The notes under the pieces were generated by a model. It searched no databases. It was not told the DNA's origin and saw only the letters and a program-made list of their open reading frames with translations. From Archaeoglobus sp. JdFR-37 (GTDB taxonomy: Archaea > Halobacteriota > Archaeoglobi > Archaeoglobales > Archaeoglobaceae), in NCBI GenBank assembly GCA_002010215.1, contig MTMY01000034.1, positions 1 to 41,486 on the forward strand: a stretch of 41,486 nt of DNA, read 5' to 3'. Positions 28,191-35,654 of the stretch are shown piece by piece. The position numbers and the translations under genes are program-made. The first letter of the stretch is position 1; every line of letters begins with the position of its first letter.

Positions 28191-29225
28191 ATGTCGGTGC
28201 TGGGACTTGACATAGGCACAAACTATACAAAGGCTACCAAAGACGGTAAGGATGTCATCCTTTTTCCAAGCTTGGTTGTTTATGGTGAGGAGAAGGACTG
28301 GAGCCTTAAAGGTGAGACCAGAGATGTGTATATTGGTGAGGAAGCAGCCGCAATAGCTGCGAACATGGAGAATGTTGAAGTTCTTCGTCCCCTTCATGAG
28401 GGAAGGCTCATTCACCAGTCTTATATCGAGATTGCAAAGTACGTTTTTTCAAGACTGGGGAAAGCGGGTATTATTGCCACTGGTTTGCCGGTTAAATCCT
28501 CTAAGAAGGAGAGGGATGAAGTTGCCACTGCCCTAAAACAGAGTCTTAACTCTAACGTTCTGATCTTCCCCCAGCCGGTGGGAAGTCTTGCTTATCTGGG
28601 CTACGACACTGGTGTCTGCGTTGACATCGGCTTTGGCACCACAGACCTTGTGGTGATAGCCTCAATGGAGTACCTCAAGGGAGATACCATGCTTGTCGGA
28701 GTGGACAAGATCTACGAGAATCTGGAAATCAGTGTGAGAAACAAGGCTGGAATAAGTATAACTCCAGAAGAGATGGCAAAACTCCTTTTGGACAAAGACT
28801 ATCAGGTGGGAAGGATAAGAGGGGGAAAGAAGGTGGTCATCACCCACTCAGAACTCATGGAAGAATATTCTGAGATAATTACGGGCTGGGCGGATCGAAT
28901 TGCCAACAGGGTGAAGATGCTGCTGGAAGGCCTTTCCACATCGCTGGTTGACAAGATTGTGCTCACGGGCGGAGGGAGCGCTCTTCCAGGAGTTTACGAG
29001 GAGTTTTCAAGACAGTTTGAAGATATTGGGAGTATTGAAGTTCCAGACGATCCGCTTACTGCTAACGCTAAAGGATACTACATTCTTGCAAAGCTCTTTG
29101 CAGAGAGCTCTGAGATTGAAGGGGCTGAAGATGTGGAGGATATTGAGGAAGCTGAAGAAAGTGCGAAGGTTGAAAGGAAGGCCGAAAAAGTTAAGGGGGA
29201 GGGGAAGAAAAGTAAGAAGAAATGA
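28191..29225 (+). CDS. Actin-like ATPase (ParM/archaeal actin group)
   Basis: A 344-residue member of the actin/Hsp70 ATPase superfamily. Phosphate-1 loop is LGLDIGTNYTKA, phosphate-2 is CVDIGFGTTDLVVI and the adenosine motif is IVLTGGGSALPGVYEE. The length and the spacing of these loops fit ParM-like or single-domain-polymerising archaeal actins (Ta0583 type) rather than MreB or DnaK. The last 45 residues form a Glu-rich then Lys-rich tail that is probably disordered. An AT-rich promoter (TTATTAATTTTAATT) lies just upstream. It overlaps the downstream RHH gene by ATGA. Confidence 0.85.
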   Translation: MSVLGLDIGTNYTKATKDGKDVILFPSLVVYGEEKDWSLKGETRDVYIGEEAAAIAANMENVEVLRPLHEGRLIHQSYIEIAKYVFSRLGKAGIIATGLPVKSSKKERDEVATALKQSLNSNVLIFPQPVGSLAYLGYDTGVCVDIGFGTTDLVVIASMEYLKGDTMLVGVDKIYENLEISVRNKAGISITPEEMAKLLLDKDYQVGRIRGGKKVVITHSELMEEYSEIITGWADRIANRVKMLLEGLSTSLVDKIVLTGGGSALPGVYEEFSRQFEDIGSIEVPDDPLTANAKGYYILAKLFAESSEIEGAEDVEDIEEAEESAKVERKAEKVKGEGKKSKKK

Positions 29226-29722
29226 GGATTAGCGTAGACATCCCACCAGATATTGAAAGACTCCTGCTGGAAAAGTGCAAGGAGTCTAAACTCTCTCCTT
29301 CTGATTTTGTTTCTGCATTGCTTGAGTGGTATTTTCTCAAGAGAAAGAAGATGAAGCCTGATTCTGAGTTTGCTGCATATGCTCTTAGGGTGGGTAGAGA
29401 GAGAGTAAAAACGTGTAGGTACAGCGATGGGAAATTCTGTGCTTTAGATACGCTCGGTAACATAATGGAGGAGAGCGATCCTGAGCCGTTAAGCCCTTAC
29501 AGGTGTGTCTTTTGTAATGAGTATATGGATAGGAGAAGAGAAAAACTCAGGGAGAAGATCGAAGTGGGGGATGAAGTGATAGAAATAGCCAGAATAGCTG
29601 CCAGACTTGTGGTTGAGCTTTACGGGGATAAGCTGGGATACAGACCTAAACTTACCGTTGAGAGTGTTGAAAAGGAGAAAGGAATAACCGGAGAGGGGGT
29701 TAAGAAGCTCCTTGACTGGTAG
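29222..29722 (+). CDS. Ribbon-helix-helix protein with C-terminal cysteine motif
   Basis: A 166-residue protein. Residues 1-42 (MRISVDIPPDIERLLLEKC, then SPSDFVSALLEWYFLK) look like a ribbon-helix-helix DNA-binding domain: a short strand followed by two helices. Residues 60-105 hold four Cys (65, 73, 95, 98) in CRYSDGKFC and YRCVFC, which could bind zinc. The C-terminus is helical. The ATGA overlap with the actin-like gene implies coupled translation, the arrangement seen in ParM/ParR partition cassettes, where ParR is also an RHH protein. No family name is recognised for the whole protein. Confidence 0.7.
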   Translation: MRISVDIPPDIERLLLEKCKESKLSPSDFVSALLEWYFLKRKKMKPDSEFAAYALRVGRERVKTCRYSDGKFCALDTLGNIMEESDPEPLSPYRCVFCNEYMDRRREKLREKIEVGDEVIEIARIAARLVVELYGDKLGYRPKLTVESVEKEKGITGEGVKKLLDW

Positions 29723-30620
29723 TTTGTCTGAGCTAGGGAAGATAAGTGTTAACATAAATGGAGACCTGCCAGATTCTGAGTTGGTTGACAGAGCTAGAAT
29801 AGCTGAAGATAGTGGAATAAGAATTGTCTGGATCGGAGAAACTCCTTTTTTCAGAGACCCGTTTGAGGTTGCTGCCGTTATAGCCGATGCAACGTCCCTT
29901 ATCATAGGTTTTGGCACTGTAAGCCCTCTGAGAAGGAAGTGTGAGAACATCATAGAGAGGTTTGAAGAGCTACTGCAAAAGTTTGGGGAAAAGTTTATTC
30001 TTGCCCTGTCTCCAGGTGAAGTCAGGGAAGGCAGAGAAGGTACACTCGAAACAGTCCTCTCATGCATTTCCATTGCAAAGGAATATGGGGTTGGAGTCTT
30101 GGCTGGATGTTCTGGGAGGAGGATTACCGAGAGAGCTTCGGAGATAGCAGATGGCATCCTCTTCAATTATGTGTATCCAGATCATATACGGTGGGTTTCA
30201 GGATTTTTGAAGAGAAAAGTTTTCACAGCCGCCTACGGCCCATCTCTTCTCCTCCCAAGCCCGTTTTTCCAAGACCTCCTTATCGCATGTGCCATAGTTA
30301 TGGGGAGCAATAGGGGGTTTCTGAAAGAGTTTGGATATCTTGAAGTGTACAGTGAGATTTCAAGTGTTAATTTAGATGAGATGATTGTGCTGAGGCAGGG
30401 AGGGTTTGATATCAGTAGGCACCCTGACTCAGTTCCACTCATGAAGCACTCTCAATTCCTTTTGGACAGGTTCTCAATATGTGGAAGTATTTCAGATATC
30501 GAGACCAAGATAGAAGATCTGCTTAAACTCTGCGACCATGTGGTTCTCGGTGATCCTCTTTTTCGGGATAGGAAAGGTTTTGAAACGGTCTGCCGCTTAT
30601 CTGAGTCATTTAATAATTAA
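29712..30620 (+). CDS. Divergent luciferase-fold (F420-type) protein
   Basis: About 302 residues with the outline of an F420-dependent LLM oxidoreductase: an N-terminal strand (KISVNING), RIAEDSGIRIVWIGETPF, GFGTVSPLRRKCENI, a FILALSPGEV segment and a late IADGILFNYVYPDHIRWV. It is much more divergent than the Mer at 3.9 kb; the usual active-site signatures are weak, so it may have another substrate or no longer bind F420. The start is unsure: the TTG at 29712 overlaps the RHH gene's end, another TTG lies at 29724, and no ATG or GTG is near. It is the third gene of the actin-RHH unit. Confidence 0.65.
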   Translation: MTGSLSELGKISVNINGDLPDSELVDRARIAEDSGIRIVWIGETPFFRDPFEVAAVIADATSLIIGFGTVSPLRRKCENIIERFEELLQKFGEKFILALSPGEVREGREGTLETVLSCISIAKEYGVGVLAGCSGRRITERASEIADGILFNYVYPDHIRWVSGFLKRKVFTAAYGPSLLLPSPFFQDLLIACAIVMGSNRGFLKEFGYLEVYSEISSVNLDEMIVLRQGGFDISRHPDSVPLMKHSQFLLDRFSICGSISDIETKIEDLLKLCDHVVLGDPLFRDRKGFETVCRLSESFNN

Positions 30621-30735
30621 TTTTATTTAATTTTATCTATTAGTTAATTTAGTAATATCTAATAAAATACAGAAAAATGATAGATCAACCCCTCATTCCC
30701 AGTATAAGAAATATCTGAATTATTATAACGTTACT

Positions 30736-30744
30736 TTTAAATAT
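30736..30744 (+). promoter_or_regulatory. TATA box of the KaiC-like operon
   Basis: TTTTAAATA, continued by more AT-rich sequence, is centred about 26 bases before the ATG at 30766. This is the normal TATA-to-start distance in archaea, so the message is probably nearly leaderless. The preceding 140 bases are exceptionally AT-rich. Confidence 0.6.
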
Positions 30745-30765
30745 TTTTTAAACTCTGATACTATC

Positions 30766-31479
30766 ATGAAATCTGGATTTGGAATATCCGAGCTTGACAA
30801 TCTTTTAGGTGGGGGCCTTGACAAATGTACAGTCAATCTCATTGTGGGTAGAAATGGTATAGGAAAAACAATTCTTGCTTCTCAGTGGGCTGCTCAGGGA
30901 GCAAAAAATGGCGAAAAAGTCGTATACCTATCAACAACTCTCGTACCAAAGAGTTGTGAAACGTATCTCAGCAGGTTTCATTTTATGGAAGATATCTATG
31001 AAAAAATTCACTGGAAATTTCAGGAAATCGAGTCTAAGAGTTTTATTCCTCTAACAAAAGAAAAAATAGATCAAACCATAAGGGAGGAGTTTGGAATAGG
31101 ATTTGATGAAGTTGATAGATTCGTTTTTGATTCAGCTTCAAGTCTTGAAAAGGCACTGGGTGATCCTGTTCTTTACAGAAGGGCACTTAGGTATCTTGCT
31201 GACATGTGCTACGAAAATGATGTAACGGCTATTTTTATTGAAGAAGCCCCTTATTATGGTGAGTGGAGTGAAGCAAGGCATATAGCAGAATGTATAATCT
31301 TGTTAGACCTCCTTAGAGTTCCGACGGGTTATGCAAGGGCTCTCAGGATCTTAAAAAAATATCGAACTGATCACCCACTGGACTACATCCCCTTTGAAAT
31401 AACCGAAAACGGAATTGAGCTTAAAGAAGGTAGATATGTCCGGGTTAACTATGAATTCAAATTCGAACTTGATAAGTAG
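30766..31479 (+). CDS. RecA/KaiC-like ATPase 1
   Basis: A 237-residue single-domain RecA-superfamily ATPase of the KaiC/RadA-like archaeal group. It begins GFGISELDNLLGGGL, typical of KaiC. Walker A is GRNGIGKT at residues 28-35; Walker B is RFVFDSASSL. It is the first of four consecutive related genes and so probably sets the operon's expression. KaiC-like ATPases are abundant in archaea and are proposed parts of signalling or taxis networks; target and partners are unknown here. The next gene overlaps its 3' end. Confidence 0.8.
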   Translation: MKSGFGISELDNLLGGGLDKCTVNLIVGRNGIGKTILASQWAAQGAKNGEKVVYLSTTLVPKSCETYLSRFHFMEDIYEKIHWKFQEIESKSFIPLTKEKIDQTIREEFGIGFDEVDRFVFDSASSLEKALGDPVLYRRALRYLADMCYENDVTAIFIEEAPYYGEWSEARHIAECIILLDLLRVPTGYARALRILKKYRTDHPLDYIPFEITENGIELKEGRYVRVNYEFKFELDK

Positions 31480-32023
31480 GTTGAATGATGCTTTAGAGCG
31501 AGGTGCAGAAATACTTCTGATAAAGGTAGACTCCAAGAGCTATGTTAGAGCTAATCTGGAGGTTCTGAAGTATTTTACAAGTATTGCTGAAGGAGGTATC
31601 TACATTGCTCTCAATAAGCCTTACTTCAGTCTGAAGAAGAACCTTACAAAAGGGGGGGTTGATGTAAGCAAGTTAATTTTTATAGATTGTCTAACTAGAC
31701 AGCTTGGCGGGGAAGAGGTGGATAGAGACAGATGTATTTACTTAAACTCACCTGATCCAGTTCTGTTACAAGTATCTATTGAGAGGGCAATGGATCTTGT
31801 AAGCTCAGAAAACAGATTTATTTATCTGGATTCCCTTTCTACCATCTCACTCTACAAGTCATTTGAGACGTTGATAAAGTTTCTGAGACACATCACGGGT
31901 AAGATAAGGTTGAGAGGTTTTGTGGGAACCATTTTCACAATTGAAAAAGAAATGGATGAAAGTTATTTCTCCCAGATCTCGTTGATGTGTGATGAGATAA
32001 TCGAGGTGAATGACTATGTATAA
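31436..32023 (+). CDS. Degenerate RecA/KaiC-like protein 2 (no Walker A)
   Basis: About 195 residues. It has the alternating strand-helix outline of the KaiC core and a Walker B-like FIYLDSLSTISLY, but no glycine-rich P-loop; the start of the domain is ALERGAEILLIKVDSKSYV instead. It therefore probably does not hydrolyse ATP and may be a non-catalytic partner of its neighbours. I chose the ATG at 31436 (GAAGG five bases upstream); a TTG at 31415 is also in frame. It overlaps the preceding gene by 44 bases and the next by 8. Confidence 0.65.
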   Translation: MSGLTMNSNSNLISRLNDALERGAEILLIKVDSKSYVRANLEVLKYFTSIAEGGIYIALNKPYFSLKKNLTKGGVDVSKLIFIDCLTRQLGGEEVDRDRCIYLNSPDPVLLQVSIERAMDLVSSENRFIYLDSLSTISLYKSFETLIKFLRHITGKIRLRGFVGTIFTIEKEMDESYFSQISLMCDEIIEVNDYV

Positions 32024-32795
32024 ATTCCCTACCGGTATTGAAATTGTTGACACCAAAATTGGGGGAATGTATCCTGGATCTGTCATTATCTTAGAGATGG
32101 TGGGGGCTGGCGGCAAAGAATTTGCTATTAACTCTTTCATGAAGAATTCTGGGGCAGATTTCCCGACTGAACTGCATTACGTTTCGATAACCGACACTCC
32201 GGGGGAAGTTATCAGAAATATCCGGCTGACATTTCCCGAAGTAGATCAGAAGCTCCTCGACAGCCTCCTCAACAAATTACAAATAACGAGCCTTGCTGGA
32301 GTATACTTCAGGAAGAGTATAGTTCCCATGCGATGGGTTACAGACAGGAAGCTATGCATAGAGGAGCTCAAGTGTGAGGCTGACATCATGGCTCAACTGG
32401 CAGAAACTGTTGAGAGATGTGGAGATGGAAGCCTGATTTTCTTGGATTCGCTGAGCGATCTAGTGAGACTAGTTGGGAGAATAATAGAGTGGGCAGATTT
32501 TGTTGACTTGATGAAAGGATTAAAAAAGCTCTGTATAAAGAACAACATGCTCCTCATGTCTTTGCTTACCTCAGGAATTCTGGATGAAGGCAGAGAGGAA
32601 GAGCTTCTCGATCAAGCAGATGCCATTTTCGTCTTTGAATGGCAGATGGAAAAGGAGGCCATAACCAGATGGATGTATTTCAGAAAGTTCTTGGGAGTTT
32701 TGCCAATACTTGAGAGGGAGAAAATAGCCAGATACAGTGTCAAGATTGACCCATCTCAGGGTTTTGTGATTTCAAAGCTTCTTAGGGTGATGTAA
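32016..32795 (+). CDS. RecA/KaiC-like protein 3 with altered Walker A
   Basis: A 259-residue protein starting FPTGIEIVDTKIGGMYPG, which matches the KaiC N-terminus. The P-loop position reads EMVGAGGKEF: the Gly and Lys remain but the final Thr/Ser that binds magnesium is Glu, so nucleotide hydrolysis is doubtful. A Walker B-like SLIFLDSLSDLV is present. I chose the ATG at 32016, six bases after GAGGTGA, over the ATG at 32010. It ends in TAATG overlap with gene 4. Confidence 0.7.
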   Translation: MYKFPTGIEIVDTKIGGMYPGSVIILEMVGAGGKEFAINSFMKNSGADFPTELHYVSITDTPGEVIRNIRLTFPEVDQKLLDSLLNKLQITSLAGVYFRKSIVPMRWVTDRKLCIEELKCEADIMAQLAETVERCGDGSLIFLDSLSDLVRLVGRIIEWADFVDLMKGLKKLCIKNNMLLMSLLTSGILDEGREEELLDQADAIFVFEWQMEKEAITRWMYFRKFLGVLPILEREKIARYSVKIDPSQGFVISKLLRVM

Positions 32796-33496
32796 TGACT
32801 GAACTTAGGACTGCAATGCTCTCTACAGGGATTGCCGGTCTGGATAGGATGCTCAGGGGAGGAATACCAAAGGGTCATGTGATCGCAGTTATCGGCACAT
32901 ATGGGACGGGTAAAACAACATTGGGGTTGCACTTTATCTATGAGGGGCTTAAAAACGGTGAGAACTGTATTGTGATGAGCTTCGATGAGGATGAAGACAG
33001 TATAATTAAAAGTGCCAAGAGCATTGGGATGGATTTGGAGCGGTTCAGAGACAATCTCAAGATTTTTCGTCTCGAAGCTGAGGAGGTAAGAAAATCCCTC
33101 AGCAGAATTGAGAGTGATTTATTTGAGATCATAAGCGGTTTTAACACCTCTCGGGTGCTCATCGACACTGTAAGCGTTCTGGAGACGCTCTTCGATGAAG
33201 GGGGAAGGTATAAGATGTTAGCCACAATCAGAATGATTCTTAAATCTGCAGGAGTTACGGCCATCATTACTAGCGAACCTGATAAATATAATCCCAGTTA
33301 TTCAAAATATGGGTTACTTGAGTATATATGTGATGGTCTAATCTGCCTCAAGATGATAAGGGCAAATGAGATGGAAGAGCCAACTTTGGGGCTTGAAGTG
33401 GTTAAGATGCGCAGAGTGAATCATTCAAGGAAACCAAGACCTTATACGATAACTGATAGGGGGATATCGGTGTTTGAAGAGGCTGAGATATTCTAG
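32795..33496 (+). CDS. RecA/KaiC-like ATPase 4
   Basis: A 233-residue KaiC-like ATPase. The start is STGIAGLDRMLRGGIPKG, Walker A is GTYGTGKTT (residues 34-42) and Walker B is SRVLIDTVSVLE; the C-terminal LEVVKMRRVNHSRKPRPYTIT is the typical end of the KaiC domain. With gene 1 it supplies the two apparently competent ATPases of the cluster. Translation is coupled to the preceding gene through TAATG. The spacer before tRNA-Val holds nothing recognisable. Confidence 0.85.
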   Translation: MTELRTAMLSTGIAGLDRMLRGGIPKGHVIAVIGTYGTGKTTLGLHFIYEGLKNGENCIVMSFDEDEDSIIKSAKSIGMDLERFRDNLKIFRLEAEEVRKSLSRIESDLFEIISGFNTSRVLIDTVSVLETLFDEGGRYKMLATIRMILKSAGVTAIITSEPDKYNPSYSKYGLLEYICDGLICLKMIRANEMEEPTLGLEVVKMRRVNHSRKPRPYTITDRGISVFEEAEIF

Positions 33497-33589
33497 TACA
33501 ATTTCGATTTACTAGAGTCTTATTATGAAAAAAGTAGGAAGATGTCAAAATAAAAACATCATGGTGGGGCAGCAAATGAAGAAAGAAAA

Positions 33590-33662
33590 TGGGCTCGCCC
33601 GGATTCGAACCGGGGATCACCGCCTCGTAAGGGCGGCGTCATAACCGCTAGACCACGAGCCC
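33590..33662 (-). tRNA. tRNA-Val (UAC)
   Basis: On the minus strand the acceptor GGGCTCG pairs with CGAGCCC, followed by discriminator A; the anticodon arm is CCGCC-CTTACGA-GGCGG with anticodon TAC, and the T arm contains the GGTTCGAATCC core. No intron and no encoded CCA. A TATA-like element lies about 34 bases upstream (AAATTTA at 33694-33700 on the plus strand). Confidence 0.95.
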
Positions 33663-33764
33663 CCTTGCGCCTACTTGCTCAGTCAAACTAGGGAAATTTA
33701 AGGTTATCGCCTTGAGAGCAAAATGGGGAAAAACTTATATCATTAAGTGTAAAAAGATTGATAC

Positions 33765-34118
33765 ATGGTTAAAAAGGAGAGAATAGAAATAGATGACAGG
33801 ATTTCTGCGTTATCACCACTTGAAGAAAAGATTATGGAGTATCTCTGGAATCATGGCCCGTCACATGTCTCAAAAATTTCTGAGGGTATAGGCATTTCCA
33901 TCTCAAGCGTTGCAGCAACCCTTGACAGGTTGGTCAGGCACGGGTTTGTTGAACGAAAGCAGGAGAAGGTTGATGGCAGGAGAAAATACGTCTATTTTGC
34001 TAAGCTCGGGAAAACAGATATAGAACGAAGGTTTGTGGAAGGTGTTCTTGACAGGCTCATGAGCAATTTTGGGGAGATTGTGGCAGAATACTTCCATAAA
34101 AGAGGGATTAAGCCTTGA
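33765..34118 (+). CDS. BlaI/MecI-like winged-helix repressor
   Basis: A 117-residue regulator. LSPLEEKIMEYLWNHGPSHVSKISEGI followed by SSVAATLDRLVRHGFVERKQE and the wing GRRKYVYFAKLG match the BlaI/MecI repressor family, with a C-terminal dimerisation helix. A TATA-like CTTATAT at 33734-33740 lies about 25 bases before the ATG. TGTA (33748-33751) and TACA (33762-33765) form a dyad between TATA box and start, a possible autoregulatory site because BlaI proteins recognise TACA/TGTA arms. It overlaps the protease gene by four bases. Confidence 0.8.
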   Translation: MVKKERIEIDDRISALSPLEEKIMEYLWNHGPSHVSKISEGIGISISSVAATLDRLVRHGFVERKQEKVDGRRKYVYFAKLGKTDIERRFVEGVLDRLMSNFGEIVAEYFHKRGIKP

Positions 34119-34792
34119 ACAGCCTTGAATGTACAATAACTTGTCTCAAATCATCGCCTCTTTTCATCCCCACGATTCTTGTTTCAGCTGGATTTTTCAT
34201 ATCAGTTATTGGTTATTTAGCCACTAAAAATAGCCTGATGGGATTGCGTTTCTATTGGCTTGCCAATGTTTTTGCATTAATCAATGCTCCAGTAGTCTTT
34301 TTCTCTATGTCATGTGACATGCTCTGGTTCATGAAGGTTTATTTCATTTATGCTATAATGGCGATAGCCCTCATGCTTTTGGCTCCAACAGTTTACAAGG
34401 TGTACTTGATGAGGGTTTATGGATACGAGAGGGATAGAGACCTTGAAGAGCTTGCCGGAATTGAAAAAGTGTATGTGTTTAATTCAGCCCTCCCAAAAGC
34501 CTTTACTCTTGGAAGGGAGGTCTTCATTTCGGCAGGAATGCTGGATATACTGGATGGGGAAGAACTAAAGGCAGTTCTTACTCACGAAAAGTTTCACGTT
34601 GCTCAGAATGCAACACCATTGCTTGGGAGACTGAAAGTTCTGACTTTCTTGCCAATATCTCCTGAGAAACTCGAAATTATGGCTGATGAATACGCAGCAT
34701 CCATTGTAGGCAAAGAAGTGCTGGAAAGTGCGAAGAAGAAAATTACTGAGTTTTATTCCACTGTGGAGCTAGGTGAAATAGAATACGTCTGA
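34115..34792 (+). CDS. BlaR1/M56-like membrane metalloprotease
   Basis: A 225-residue integral membrane protein. Segments near residues 14-35, 45-60 and 68-92 are hydrophobic; the metallopeptidase part has VLTHEKFHVAQNAT (HExxH zinc motif) and the downstream acidic MADEYAAS that would give the third ligand. Size and order resemble the protease half of BlaR1/MecR1 without the penicillin-sensor domain, or a minimal M48 protease. Start is TTG in a TTGA overlap with the BlaI-like gene, so the two are a coupled pair, suggesting that it cleaves or inactivates the repressor. Confidence 0.78.
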   Translation: MNSLECTITCLKSSPLFIPTILVSAGFFISVIGYLATKNSLMGLRFYWLANVFALINAPVVFFSMSCDMLWFMKVYFIYAIMAIALMLLAPTVYKVYLMRVYGYERDRDLEELAGIEKVYVFNSALPKAFTLGREVFISAGMLDILDGEELKAVLTHEKFHVAQNATPLLGRLKVLTFLPISPEKLEIMADEYAASIVGKEVLESAKKKITEFYSTVELGEIEYV

Positions 34793-34919
34793 TTTCCAAA
34801 TTTTAGGTGATGATGGCTAGATAGTATAATATTTACATGGTATTTTTGCAGCCAGAGTCTGTCCAGCGCCAGAGACTATTCAGCACTCTATTATGTGCTC
34901 TCTTATGAGTTAGAGGTCT

Positions 34920-35153
34920 TCAAGTCCGAACTCCCTTTAGACTCTGCACAAGCCCCTTGCAAAAAGCCATTATCTCGGAATGTTCTTCTGGAGTAATGGA
35001 TTTGGTGCGATACAGAGTGGTGAGGTAAGGTTCGACAAGTCGGTTCATCAGGTCTACAAACATATAAATGGTCGATTCACACGGTTCCATATTCCTGTAG
35101 TGTTCAAACTATTTGGCCACCATAATCTTAAGCTTCAGAAGCTCTCCATCCAT
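34920..35153 (-). pseudogene. Small helical-protein gene interrupted by TAG
   Basis: On the minus strand a 77-codon frame starts at ATG 35153 with a good TATA-like element about 25 bases upstream, but codon 15 is TAG (35109-35111). Beyond it the frame runs to TGA at 34920 with protein-like content (FVDLMNRLVEPYLTTLYR, ITPEEHSEIMAFCKGLVQSL). A shorter version could begin at ATG 35090 (56 residues). It is probably a pseudogene or truncated gene; a pyrrolysine reading is very unlikely. The rest of the 34793-35234 spacer shows nothing recognisable. Confidence 0.4.
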
Positions 35154-35234
35154 ACAGAATTTTTATGATTTAAATTTTAAAAATTTAATTCACATAATCT
35201 TAATATAATATGCTAACATGATTTTCAAATGAAA

Positions 35235-35654
35235 TCAGTGTTCTAGATCGAATTTTGTTTCATCGAGTTCCTCATTAATTACTTCATCAGGGTCAGCATA
35301 CCATCTGGTGTTCCTCCTCTTGCCTATTATGTAGATTGCTACAATTCCTACAGCAACGGCTATGGCAGGATATGTCCAGAGACCTAAGAACACACCCTCT
35401 TTTGGAGGGTTGACTAGCACTTCCTTGCCGTACATTGACTGCAATTCGGCGATAATCTGCTCTTTAGACATTCCTTTGGCAATCATTCCTGCAATTTCAT
35501 CTCTCATTCTATCTGCTGTCCCGCATAAGCAGTTTTCAAGGACTTTTCCACATCCACAGACACACATCACATCCTTCTCCACATCTGAAACCGTCAGGGC
35601 TAGTGTAGGAGTGGCCAACAGTAAAATTAGGAGTAGTAAAGAGACGGACCTCAT
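35235..35654 (-). CDS. CcmH-like cytochrome c maturation protein (copy 2)
   Basis: A 139-residue protein: signal peptide (LLLLILLLATPTLA), then a CcmH/CycL-like domain with Cys motif CVCGCGKVLENCLC and the helix-rich IAGMIAKGMSKEQIIAELQSMYG, a membrane segment near residues 98-117, and an acidic cytoplasmic tail. Bacterial CcmH has one LRCxxC; here there are more Cys around Gly-Cys-Gly. It would keep apocytochrome CxxCH cysteines reduced for heme attachment. I start at the ATG overlapping CcmF's TGA (35654), not the longer frame to 35744. Confidence 0.8.
   Translation of the reverse strand: MRSVSLLLLILLLATPTLALTVSDVEKDVMCVCGCGKVLENCLCGTADRMRDEIAGMIAKGMSKEQIIAELQSMYGKEVLVNPPKEGVFLGLWTYPAIAVAVGIVAIYIIGKRRNTRWYADPDEVINEELDETKFDLEH

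Noticed and set aside
35109-35111. In-frame TAG read as pyrrolysine
   Set aside because: No pyrrolysine genes in the window and the group is not known to rely on this residue; a broken gene is simpler.
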